DNA of 39,150 nt from Sphingobacteriales bacterium 50-39 (GTDB lineage Bacteria; Bacteroidota; Bacteroidia; Chitinophagales; Chitinophagaceae). Made by a program: the position numbers and the translations under genes. Positions 31,478 to 39,150 of this stretch are shown here, piece after piece; the stretch's first letter is position 1; each line of letters begins with the position of its first letter. Location: NCBI GenBank assembly GCA_001898505.1, contig MKTZ01000021.1, positions 1 to 39,150 of the forward strand, in the 5' to 3' direction. Below the pieces are notes generated by a model, which was given only the letters and a program-made list of their open reading frames with translations, did no database searches and was not told the origin of the DNA.

Positions 31478-31668
31478 CTACTCCGACCTCAAGCTTTTCA
31501 CCGGATTAGCCATAGCCGCCCTCACTGCATGGAAACTCACTGTCAGCAGGGCTATTAATAAAGCCAGCATGCCGGTTGAATCTGTCATAGCTCCATTCAC
31601 TTATTACCCATAGCATGATCAGGATGGAGCAGGCTGCGCAGCGCTGTCTTGAGATAGTTTGATAGCAT
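31478..31668 (-). pseudogene. FtsX-type permease reduced to three short blocks
   Basis: On the minus strand three collinear pieces of a MacB/FtsX-type permease follow each other in three frames. Block 1 (31668-31627) has an ATG and reads MLSNYLKTALRSLL. Block 2 (31625-31569) reads ILIMLWVISEWSYDRFNRHA, the end of the first membrane helix and the junction motif. Block 3 (31567-31478) reads LALLIALLTVSFHAVRAAMA then NPVKSLRSE and the original TAG. About 15 residues are missing between blocks 1 and 2, and about 700 between blocks 2 and 3, judged against the two intact permeases in this window. Only a base or so separates the blocks. It is non-functional. The surrounding 31380-31864 gap otherwise shows no gene. 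Confidence 0.85.
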
Positions 31669-31864
31669 ACTCAGAGTTATTGACTAATGTATGATCTCGG
31701 TCGGACCGCCCTCGGCGGGTTCTGCATGTATTTTGCAACCAAAGTAATACCATGAATGCTGGATGTTGATAGTCAATGTGATGTGTGGAGCGGATTGTTG
31801 CGGGACTATCCGATTTCGACACGATGTTTGCACGGATACAAGCTAATGCATATATTGCTCATCT

Positions 31865-32806
31865 ATGCGACGAGCGTATTTTTTCCTTTTTCTTTTCCTG
31901 TTTGCGCAGTGTAAGACATCTGCAGACAAACAAGCGCAAGATGCCGACAATGTGCCGGTCCCCAAGCCTCGGCGGGCTTATGATTACTGTTATGCCAACA
32001 AGAGCGGGGTCTTTGTTTTCAACGCGGGGGACAGGATTGGCCAGCAGATAAAATTAAAGGCAACCAACATACAGCTTTCTCCCGACGGAACCTGGCTGGC
32101 CTATACGGATTATAGTCAGCCCGACCATGAAAGAAGAATAGGATTGATGGACCTGACCTCGCAAAAGACCACGCTGCTGGACACCGCCTGTATCAACTGC
32201 TATGGTCCTGTCTGGTCGCCGGACGGAAGATATCTTGCCTATAATGCCATGAAGGGCACCAAATGGCTTATCAAATATGTAGACAGAGACAATACGCATG
32301 CGGACTTTGTCATGTCCGGAGACAGTGCGCAATTGGGGTATTTCTCTCCCTCCTGGACACCTGACAGTAAAGGGATCATCGTACAGGATATGTCAAGCGT
32401 GTACATCTTCGACCTGAAAGGCAATGTGCTTCGACAGATCCCCATAGCTGATATAGATACCACCATGGGTGTCGGCAGTTCGGAGCGATTCCTCCTTAAC
32501 GCCAAGGGAGATAAGCTTGTTTTCGATGGAGAATCTTCGGCCGACACTGCCAGCGGCAGCGAAGACGGACCTCCTTCACATCTGTATGTCTATGATCTGC
32601 CGTCTAAAAAACTTACCCGGATGGACCCTGCCGGATATGAATGCGGACAGCCGGTGTTAAAAGGAGATACCGTCTTTTGCAGCGGATTCCGGCGTACGGG
32701 CCGGGCAGAAAGGTTTAGCAATATCTACAGCGTGGATATCGATGGCGGTCATTTCCGGGTGGCTTTTAAAAATTGTCAGGGCTTTTCCTGCCGGACAAAG
32801 CCCTAA
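31865..32806 (+). CDS. TolB/WD40-like beta-propeller lipoprotein
   Basis: A 313-residue protein with a lipoprotein signal (MRRAYFFLFLFLFAQC, lipidated Cys16). The mature part repeats the PD40/TolB propeller motif: IQLSPDGTWLAYTD, PVWSPDGRYLAYNA, PSWTPDSKGIIVQD, and FLLNAKGDKLVFDG, each followed by strands. Such proteins bind peptides or partner proteins in the periplasm or at the outer membrane; no catalytic residues are seen. Four cysteines (two in DTACINCYG) may form disulfides. The gene overlaps the convergent TonB receptor gene by four bases at their stops. Its specific partner is unknown. Confidence 0.78.
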   Translation: MRRAYFFLFLFLFAQCKTSADKQAQDADNVPVPKPRRAYDYCYANKSGVFVFNAGDRIGQQIKLKATNIQLSPDGTWLAYTDYSQPDHERRIGLMDLTSQKTTLLDTACINCYGPVWSPDGRYLAYNAMKGTKWLIKYVDRDNTHADFVMSGDSAQLGYFSPSWTPDSKGIIVQDMSSVYIFDLKGNVLRQIPIADIDTTMGVGSSERFLLNAKGDKLVFDGESSADTASGSEDGPPSHLYVYDLPSKKLTRMDPAGYECGQPVLKGDTVFCSGFRRTGRAERFSNIYSVDIDGGHFRVAFKNCQGFSCRTKP

Positions 32807-34932
32807 AAAGATGTCTGTACGCTCACGCCCCATGTGAGTGGGTCGCCGAGATGATAGGCGCCGAAATCATAAGCATAAGAAATATATTTCTTATCACCGA
32901 GATTCCTTCCCCATACTGCCAGCTCAAATTTCCGGATGTCCAGACCGCAACGCATGTTGATGAGCGAGTAGGGGGTTTGCCTGATCTTATTGTTCAGATC
33001 GAAATACGTGGTTCCTGTCAGCTTCCATTCCCCGCGGACAAAGACACGCAGGTCGCGACCCAGCATCCGGGCGTACTGTATGGCCAACAACGAAGTAAGG
33101 TCGGGCGTGAATAATTGATGTTTGCCGGCGAGGTCTACGGAAGACCCGTTCTGCGACAGCTTCAGGGTCTGGTACTTGCTGTGGGTATATCCGGCATTAT
33201 AGACTATGTCAAGTCCACGGACAGGGGTCGCCGATAGCTCCACTTCCGCACCATAGTTATTCAGTCTACCGGTGTTCCTGGTGACGGTGATAGCATCGGG
33301 GAGGACCAGGGTTGGCACCTGCGCGTCGTTTATATGCGTGTAAAAAACATCGGCATTGACCCGAAGCGCCCCGGACAGGAATGTGTTCTTTATCCCCAGC
33401 TCGTAATTGCTGCTGTATTCAGGACGATAGCCAACCAGCGGCGGTTGCGATGGGGCCGATGACAGCTGTGTCAGCCCACCTGTGCGGAAGCCTTTGCTAT
33501 AAACAAGGTACAGGGTGGAGTTTGCCAGCAACCTGTAGTCGAGCGCCAGGCGGGGTGAGAAGGCATGAAAAGACACCCGCCCGGATGTGTCGGGAATGAT
33601 CACCATGGGTGTTGGGTTGGGATCATGCTGGTACTCTCCCATCACATCTTCCCATTGGTGTTCGTAATCATACCGCAGTCCTGCCGTCAGGTTGGTCCTT
33701 TCACTCAGCGCATAGCTGAGCTGTCCATAGACGGCAATGCCCCATTTATGATTGCGGGTGGTATTGATGGTCGAGAAGAGCGAATCCCCCACTCCCAGCT
33801 TTTTAGCATCCCGGCCGTAGCGGGTGGCCAGTTTTTTGGGCTGGTCCTGGTAGAACCAATAAGCCCCGGTGGTCCATTTCCAGCGGGATGCGGTGGCGGA
33901 CGAAAATTGAAGATCCTCCGTCACGGCCCGGACATTATTCCACTTGCTGCCATAGTTGTTGATGATGGAGATGGCATCCAGGGGAGAGAAATCACCGTCG
34001 ATGGGGTTGGTATAATAGCGGTAGTTCTGCTGGTAGGAGGTCTGTTCCTGGAAGTTGAACACCCGTCCCTTGTACGTCGCGGCGAGAGAGGACTGAAAAG
34101 TATTGTCCATCATCGTCGTGATCGCATTTTGATCCAGCTTGAAGGGCTGTGCAAAGGCAGCAGTCCGACTGGCCACGAGCGGGAATGCCCCATGGTTGCG
34201 ATTGTTACGGTGCTTGACATTCAGGTCCACGGACCATCGGGCGCCGGGAATGTATTTGAGATAATAGTTGCCGGTGATGCTATGCTGTTTGTCATAGGAG
34301 GAGTTGTCGTATTTATTTGTATAATATCCGTTGCGACCGTCATAAAGACCTGCGATGCCAATGAAGAGCTTGTCCTTGATCAGGGGAGTCCTGAGCCCTA
34401 CGGAATACCGCTGCTGTCCATGGTTACCGGCGCCGAGCTCTACGAAGCCATCTGTCGTATTGCCGGGCTGTCTGGTGATGATATTCAGCACGCCACCCAT
34501 GGCATTACGGCCATACAGGGTGCCCTGCGGTCCTCTCAGCACTTCGATGCGGGCTATGTCGAACAGGGAAGGGATATACGTATCCAGTCCGAACTGATTG
34601 ATGCCATCGATATAGACCGCCACTGCGGGATCATAGGAGGTGGAGGTAATGCCACGAATAGATATGACATCCCTTCCATCACCGGGGTCGGCGGCATAAA
34701 GACCGGGTACGATGCCGGAGATATCCTTGTTATTCCATAGGCGGAACTCCTGTACCTGCCTGCTCGTAAAGGCCGATATGGCTATGGGGACTTTCCCCAG
34801 TTGCTCTTCTCTCCGCTGTGCGGTGACTATCACTTCGTTGAGGGATCGGGCCGAGTCGGGGGACTGACCTGCCACTGTGCCCGATAATATCAATAAACAA
34901 ACAGCTATAATACTTCTCACATTCCAAAACAT
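32803..34932 (-). CDS. TonB-dependent outer-membrane receptor
   Basis: A 709-residue receptor from the ATG at 34932 with signal peptide (MFWNVRSIIAVCLLILSGTVAG). A TonB box-like NEVIVTAQRRE follows, then a plug domain (about 40-150: VPIAISAFTSRQVQEF, ISIRGITSTSYDPAVAVYID, RIEVLRGPQGTLYGRNAMGG). The 22-strand barrel ends in SVQTSF with the terminal phenylalanine needed for barrel insertion. It lacks the N-terminal carboxypeptidase-like domain of SusC proteins, so it belongs to the siderophore/cofactor type. It starts 12 bp after the ThuA/PQQ/cytochrome c gene and is probably co-transcribed. A role in taking up the PQQ cofactor or the substrate of that protein is possible but inferred. Confidence 0.9.
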   Translation of the reverse strand: MFWNVRSIIAVCLLILSGTVAGQSPDSARSLNEVIVTAQRREEQLGKVPIAISAFTSRQVQEFRLWNNKDISGIVPGLYAADPGDGRDVISIRGITSTSYDPAVAVYIDGINQFGLDTYIPSLFDIARIEVLRGPQGTLYGRNAMGGVLNIITRQPGNTTDGFVELGAGNHGQQRYSVGLRTPLIKDKLFIGIAGLYDGRNGYYTNKYDNSSYDKQHSITGNYYLKYIPGARWSVDLNVKHRNNRNHGAFPLVASRTAAFAQPFKLDQNAITTMMDNTFQSSLAATYKGRVFNFQEQTSYQQNYRYYTNPIDGDFSPLDAISIINNYGSKWNNVRAVTEDLQFSSATASRWKWTTGAYWFYQDQPKKLATRYGRDAKKLGVGDSLFSTINTTRNHKWGIAVYGQLSYALSERTNLTAGLRYDYEHQWEDVMGEYQHDPNPTPMVIIPDTSGRVSFHAFSPRLALDYRLLANSTLYLVYSKGFRTGGLTQLSSAPSQPPLVGYRPEYSSNYELGIKNTFLSGALRVNADVFYTHINDAQVPTLVLPDAITVTRNTGRLNNYGAEVELSATPVRGLDIVYNAGYTHSKYQTLKLSQNGSSVDLAGKHQLFTPDLTSLLAIQYARMLGRDLRVFVRGEWKLTGTTYFDLNNKIRQTPYSLINMRCGLDIRKFELAVWGRNLGDKKYISYAYDFGAYHLGDPLTWGVSVQTSF

Positions 34933-34944
34933 GTCAATCAATTA

Positions 34945-37900
34945 TCACTTGAGTAATCGGATATACCAATGCGTTACACCAATTTCTGGGGTGCCGGGGG
35001 CGGAACCCGCGGGCACGTTGGCGGTGGCCGGGGATTCGTTGGCTGTCTGCCCGGTGGGGCGAGCGCCTGTTATAAACAGTTTGTGTATGACGCCATCTGT
35101 CACGGGGGTGAGGGAGGTCTTTACTGTCTCCAGCCATTCCTTATTATCGGGTGAGGTGGCCTTGCCGTACCCGCGGACCGTGGTCTCGCCCAGTTTCTTG
35201 CCCGTGGCGGAGTCGAGATGGAATTCGAGATGGTAGACTGTACCGGGCTTGCCGCTCCAATAGACCCCGACCTCAATGCCTGTGACTTCCGTCAAGTCTA
35301 TATTGTCTTTGTGGAATGGGCCTTTTAGTGAGGAGGCGCGACGGAACGGCAGTTTGGAATTACGAAGGGATGCCGAGCCTGCACCTGTCAGCGGACGGAT
35401 ATTGTCCCCGCCCTTATTGGTATAGGAGGCGGTGATGGTGAGTACGCCATTGTCCTTTTCAGGATGATGCATCGTAGGATCTACCGACCCGCTGGCGGGG
35501 AGTGACGGGGTTGTCTTCTCCGTACCTGCGAGGGTTTTTATCCAGCCGATGATCTGCCGGATGTCATCTTCTTTCAGGGTCGGATGCGCGGCCATGGCCA
35601 CTTCGCCCCAGTTGCCGCTGCCACCCTTTATGATCTTTTGCGTGAGCTTTGATACCATCTCGGGGTCTTTGGCGTAACGTTTGGCCACATCGGTAAAGGA
35701 AGGTCCGATGGATTTATCGGCTACTTTATGACAGGTCTTGCAATCCAGGGATAGCATCATATTCTTTCCTTCGATGGCGGCGCTCAGCACCTGGTGACCC
35801 TGGGGACTTGCGGCTTTGTCAGAGCCTTCCGCATAGTCGGCGGAGACGACCAGCCGGCGCGGGTCCCACACCTCCGATATGGCTGCTGAATCCGTCACGT
35901 GGACGACATATTGTACCGGATGGCCTTCAAAATAGAAGCTGTGATTGCCTTTGACCTCCACATTGACGAGAGGGATGGAATTACCCGCATAGATACCGAC
36001 GATGCTGCTTTTTGTGGAGGCATTCTTTGCATCGACGACAGTGACGGACAGGGCATAATCGCCGGGCTTGGTGTAGGTGTAGTCGAAAGAGGGAGTGGTT
36101 GTTTCCTGTGTATGGCCATCGCCTATGTCCCAAACATATTTCAATGAATCCCTTTCTACATCATGGGCCTTAACGGATAAATGTACTTTTAGTGGCAGGA
36201 GTCCCGAGGTCTTGTCTACGTTGAAGTTGCTGACGACGGGGGCGACGTTCCCACCATTGTAGTCGATGCGGGAGATGCCGGCGTCGGGGTTTTTTTGGAA
36301 CCAGCCGTTGCCATATTCGAGCACATAGAGCTTGCCGTCCGGCCCCATTTCTATATCTATCGGCGAATTGAGCTTGATATTGTTCAGGAAGGGTTCCATA
36401 TTGTCCAGGTCGCCATTGGGGAGCAGGGTCACTGCTTTGAGCCAGCCGCGTATCCAGTCGTACATGATGAATTTTCCGTTGTAATAATCCGGCAGGCGGG
36501 TGCTGTCGGGATAAAGGTCAGAATAGAATACGGGACCGGCCATGGCACACCGTCCGCCGGTACCTACCTGTGGGAATTCCGCCGAGGGTCCATAAGGATA
36601 CCATACAAAGGCGGGCTGGGCGGGAGGCAGGTCGTGTAAGCCCGTATTGTTGCGGCTCTCGTTGACGGGTTTGGCGGGGTCGAAGGCGGGGCCGTTGATG
36701 CCGGTGGCATAATCATGCCGGCGATAGGCGTAGTTATCGCCTACAAACAAGGGCCATCCAAAAAAGCCCGCTGCCCTGGCCTGGTTCACCTCATCATAAC
36801 CCCTGGGGCCTCTTGTGTCGAGGCTGTCCTGGTTGGCATCGGGGCCTACCTCACCCCAGTACAAATAGCCATTCTTTTTGTCCACCGAGATACGATAGGG
36901 GTTGCGATCGCCCATGACATAAATTTCGGGACGGGTCTTGTCCTTTCCTTTTGGAAAGAGATTTCCTTCGGGAATGTCATAGGAGCCATCGGGGTTGATC
37001 TTTATACGAAGGATCTTGCCACGTAGGTCGTTGGTGTTACCGGCTCCCCGGAGGTCGTCATATTGAAGATGCCCGGGTCTGTCGTCCAGGGGCGCATATC
37101 CGTGACTTGGATAGGGCGTATTGGGCTCGTCGAAAGGAGTAGTGTTATCACCTGTGGAAACAAATAGGGTATGGTTGGGACCAAATGCGATGGAGCCGCC
37201 GGTGTGACAGCAAATCTCTCGTTGTGATTTTACTTCGAGCACCACCTTTTCCGATTTTTTGTCGATGCTGTCTCCTGTGAAGGTAAAGCGTGACAGCCTA
37301 TTCACCGAGGAGTCGATGGGGCTGTAATACATATAGACAAAGTGATTTTGGGCAAAGTCGGGATCGGCCTGCACGCCGAGCAAGCCTTCCTCCGCATTGA
37401 CATTTGGTGTATGCTGTGTCTTGAAATATACATCCAGGAACCCTGCCTGCGTCACTTTTTGTGTGGTATGGTTGTAGAGCAGGATCTCTCCTCTGCGCTG
37501 AACGACGAGGATGTCCAGGTTGGGAAGTATGGTCATTTCAGTGGGCTCGAAGAAGGCGCCGCCCTGGGCTAGCGTTGTTTTGGTAAACCGCTCATCTTCC
37601 GGGACGCGGAGGGTTTTTGCTTTGGCATAGTTCAGGTTGTTGTTATTGCCGATGGCATAGCGGATACCATCTATCAATGGGCGGAGGGTGGCTGTATCGA
37701 GCGAGCTGCCGGCCAGTGAATCCGCATACCAGGCACGGCCTCCGTCGTATGTATGAGAGACGGTGGCATGATGGGCGCTGTCGTCCGACCCTGTCATCCG
37801 TCTGTACCAGCCCCATTCGTACCGGGATGTGGCGGCGGACCGTATACCGGCAAAGCCGCCGCCCGCCTGTATATAGCGTTCGAGATCGGCCTGTCCGTAA

Positions 37901-38178
37901 TTGTCCAGGGTGTTGCCGGGGGTATTTATAAAGACTATGGCGGAATACAATTTGAGGCTGTCTTCCCTGAACAGGCTGTTGTCGGATGTGGTATCGGCTG
38001 TCCAGCCATTGGCGGTCACCAATGAAAGCAGGGGCTGCATGTCCTGGGGAGTGGAGGTCTTGCTGAAGATCAGCAACCGGGGCTGGCCTTCGCGGCGACT
38101 ATTACAACTAAAAAGAGTAAATAACAGGAGGATGAGGAGGGCTGGGGATAGCGATCGGCGTATATTGAACATAAGCAT
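34945..38178 (-). CDS. ThuA-like / PQQ sugar dehydrogenase / PKD / cytochrome c fusion lipoprotein
   Basis: About 1077 residues from the ATG at 38178 (ATG at 38172 and GTG at 38187 are alternatives). A lipoprotein signal ends LFTLFSC (Cys25). Domains in order: ThuA-like (about 33-177, LLIFSKTSTPQDM, GGGFAGIRSAATSRYEWGWY); six-bladed glucose/sorbosone dehydrogenase-type propeller (about 205-640, EPTEMTILPNLDILVVQRRG, EEGLLGVQADPDF, YVMGDRNPYRISVD); PKD (about 647-733, YVWDIGDGH); class I cytochrome c (about 808-885) with haem site CKTCH at 813-817; and a carbohydrate-binding-like C-terminal domain with GVYWSGKPGTVYHLEF. It likely oxidises a sugar at the cell surface and passes electrons to haem. 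The cofactor is inferred. Confidence 0.9.
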   Translation of the reverse strand: MLMFNIRRSLSPALLILLLFTLFSCNSRREGQPRLLIFSKTSTPQDMQPLLSLVTANGWTADTTSDNSLFREDSLKLYSAIVFINTPGNTLDNYGQADLERYIQAGGGFAGIRSAATSRYEWGWYRRMTGSDDSAHHATVSHTYDGGRAWYADSLAGSSLDTATLRPLIDGIRYAIGNNNNLNYAKAKTLRVPEDERFTKTTLAQGGAFFEPTEMTILPNLDILVVQRRGEILLYNHTTQKVTQAGFLDVYFKTQHTPNVNAEEGLLGVQADPDFAQNHFVYMYYSPIDSSVNRLSRFTFTGDSIDKKSEKVVLEVKSQREICCHTGGSIAFGPNHTLFVSTGDNTTPFDEPNTPYPSHGYAPLDDRPGHLQYDDLRGAGNTNDLRGKILRIKINPDGSYDIPEGNLFPKGKDKTRPEIYVMGDRNPYRISVDKKNGYLYWGEVGPDANQDSLDTRGPRGYDEVNQARAAGFFGWPLFVGDNYAYRRHDYATGINGPAFDPAKPVNESRNNTGLHDLPPAQPAFVWYPYGPSAEFPQVGTGGRCAMAGPVFYSDLYPDSTRLPDYYNGKFIMYDWIRGWLKAVTLLPNGDLDNMEPFLNNIKLNSPIDIEMGPDGKLYVLEYGNGWFQKNPDAGISRIDYNGGNVAPVVSNFNVDKTSGLLPLKVHLSVKAHDVERDSLKYVWDIGDGHTQETTTPSFDYTYTKPGDYALSVTVVDAKNASTKSSIVGIYAGNSIPLVNVEVKGNHSFYFEGHPVQYVVHVTDSAAISEVWDPRRLVVSADYAEGSDKAASPQGHQVLSAAIEGKNMMLSLDCKTCHKVADKSIGPSFTDVAKRYAKDPEMVSKLTQKIIKGGSGNWGEVAMAAHPTLKEDDIRQIIGWIKTLAGTEKTTPSLPASGSVDPTMHHPEKDNGVLTITASYTNKGGDNIRPLTGAGSASLRNSKLPFRRASSLKGPFHKDNIDLTEVTGIEVGVYWSGKPGTVYHLEFHLDSATGKKLGETTVRGYGKATSPDNKEWLETVKTSLTPVTDGVIHKLFITGARPTGQTANESPATANVPAGSAPGTPEIGVTHWYIRLLK

Positions 38179-38207
38179 TGTTGACACGTGTAAAATTATG
38201 CATAGGT

Positions 38208-38248
38208 ACCGATTTTATTTTGGCAAAAACCGATTTTATTTTGACAAA
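38208..38248. promoter_or_regulatory. Tandem 20-bp direct repeat, likely operator of the PQQ/TonB operon
   Basis: ACCGATTTTATTTTGGCAAA (38208-38227) and ACCGATTTTATTTTGACAAA (38229-38248) differ at one base and repeat with a 21-bp period, two helical turns. They lie 30-70 bp upstream of the start at 38178 on the minus strand. A TAATTTTA box (38193-38200 read on the minus strand) between them and the gene could be the -7 element. Confidence 0.55.
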
Positions 38249-38396
38249 TCTTGTTTCTCCAGGGATTAGACCAGTATTGGGTATAGAGACTTTCTGCTTT
38301 CGGGCATACTCAAATACAGGCTTAAAAATATTCAATATCCCCTGTATGTTACCCGTCCTATGGGGGGGGCTGGCGGATGGCGGAAAGGATGCGGCT

Positions 38397-39150
38397 TTAG
38401 TCCACGTCCGGGCCGATGATGTTCTTCATCTTGCGATTGATGGCCAGGCGCCGGGCATATACCAGCCGGTAGTTGCCGGCCGTGATGGTGTATTTATAGT
38501 CGAACTCTTTTCCTTGCAGTTTCGTGCCGGTGGTGAGCCATGCAAGGGTCAGGCCCCATCTGTTGGTATTGTATCCGGCAGCCAGTCGCAGCATATAGTT
38601 GGCGGAGAAACCCACCTTGGTGGCGCCGATGCCATTGCCCGTCTCGTGGGAGAGGCGGAAATTAAAATTTTCCTCGAAGGAGCCGAGGAGAAAGTAGTGT
38701 TTCTGCAGCACCAATGTATAGGCATAGCCAATACCGGGTCCTATTTCGAATACGTGCAGTTTGTGGATATTGCTCTTATAATAGTTGGAATCTACGCTAT
38801 AGGGGACAAATGAGCTGTCGCCGGAGATGGTTATATAAAATGCTTTGCCTCCCAGTAAGAAGGAGCCTGCGGATCGCTGCTGCCAGGCATTTTGTGAGAG
38901 TCCCGCGCCATAGCAAAATCTCTTTGAGTTCAGGACCCGGTGCACGGAGCTGCCTATCATTTTTATTTTTACATCGGGCCGGACATAATAGTCATGGTTG
39001 TCTTCGACACCCAATCCGCGGGGGTTCAAATAATATCCTCTGTAAAAGGAAGCTACCAGATCGATGGTCCATTTCCTTTTGTACAGATGCATCTGGAGGT
39101 CGGTGCTTTTGGTTTCTCCTTTGTCCTTATTGGATTGCAGGAAATTGAGG
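38397..39150 (-). CDS. DUF4421-family outer-membrane protein (5' end outside window)
   Basis: The frame is open to the right edge, so the N-terminus and signal are missing; 251 residues are seen. The sequence alternates like a beta-barrel with many aromatic girdle residues. It matches the Bacteroidota DUF4421 pattern: WTIDLVASFYRGYYLNPRG, DVKIKMIGSSVHRVLN, a FCYGAGLSQNAWQQRSAGSF block, an EIGPGIGYAYTLVLQKHYFL strand pair, and the closing YRLVYARRLAI. The family has no known function. The C-terminus continues a little past the last strand (NIIGPDVD). It is on the same strand as the PQQ operon but 219 bp upstream and separated by that operon's own control region. Confidence 0.75.
   Translation of the reverse strand, partial: LNFLQSNKDKGETKSTDLQMHLYKRKWTIDLVASFYRGYYLNPRGLGVEDNHDYYVRPDVKIKMIGSSVHRVLNSKRFCYGAGLSQNAWQQRSAGSFLLGGKAFYITISGDSSFVPYSVDSNYYKSNIHKLHVFEIGPGIGYAYTLVLQKHYFLLGSFEENFNFRLSHETGNGIGATKVGFSANYMLRLAAGYNTNRWGLTLAWLTTGTKLQGKEFDYKYTITAGNYRLVYARRLAINRKMKNIIGPDVD

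Noticed and set aside
31700..31722. CCGCC/GGCGG hairpin near 31709 as a terminator
   Set aside because: No T-run follows on either strand, and no gene end lies close by.
33565..34740. Long plus-strand open frame of about 391 codons
   Set aside because: It lies antisense within the TonB receptor gene, whose protein is clearly real; the plus translation has no family pattern.
1..39150. CRISPR array, rRNA or tRNA genes, or an integrase with attachment sites
   Set aside because: No regularly spaced identical repeats, no rRNA-like stretches and no foldable tRNA were seen; apart from the IS110 end no recombinase gene is present.

Overview
The window looks like chromosome of a Bacteroidota bacterium, most likely a Chitinophagaceae-type soil organism. 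Supporting signs are about 800-residue MacB/FtsX-type permeases without an ATPase beside them, TAnnTTTG promoter boxes, a DUF4421 outer-membrane protein, a large lipoprotein fusing ThuA-like, PQQ-dehydrogenase, PKD and cytochrome c domains, a TonB receptor, and secreted tandem amidohydrolases. No rRNA, tRNA or CRISPR array was seen. The family placement is inference from gene content, not from a marker gene.

Left arm (1-6100): visibly AT-richer than the rest and accessory in character. It starts inside an IS110-family transposase. It then carries a small immunity-like protein, a DUF922 predicted metalloprotease lipoprotein, a higBA toxin-antitoxin pair with a palindromic operator over its promoter, a DinB-family protein, a DUF1493 protein with a tail anchor, a TonB-C-like secreted protein and a secreted protein of unknown function. 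Four same-strand copies of a degenerate repeat (core AGTTCGACATCTGTTCGGGC) lie between these genes.

Middle (6.1-25.7 kb): an FtsX-type permease with strongly C-ending codons; a broken MEST-like alpha/beta hydrolase; two small envelope proteins; then a tightly coupled four-gene unit (FHS sugar transporter, RmlD-like reductase, DegT aminotransferase, L-arabinokinase-like GHMP kinase) with a convergent HAD phosphatase. This unit is the best candidate for an undescribed pathway, probably making or salvaging an aminated sugar phosphate. It is followed by a secreted beta-lactamase-fold hydrolase, a second FtsX permease, a SnoaL-like protein with a Crp/Fnr regulator, a gutted M24 peptidase, an isochorismatase-like hydrolase, an FBH1/UvrD-like helicase with a C-terminal DNA-binding-like tail, and a Bcr/CflA drug exporter.

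Right arm (25.7-39.15 kb), mostly minus strand: a small secreted protein, an AraC regulator and a YtcJ-like amidohydrolase in one direction; a tandem pair of secreted amidohydrolases, of which the second has lost every metal ligand; a tiny three-block relic of another FtsX permease; a TolB-like propeller lipoprotein; and an operon of the ThuA/PQQ/cytochrome c lipoprotein with a TonB receptor, preceded by a 21-bp-period direct repeat. A DUF4421 gene runs off the right edge.

A recurring theme is genes that keep both ends but have lost the middle (hydrolase at 8943, M24 peptidase at 21653, permease at 31668), which indicates ongoing decay by internal deletion.
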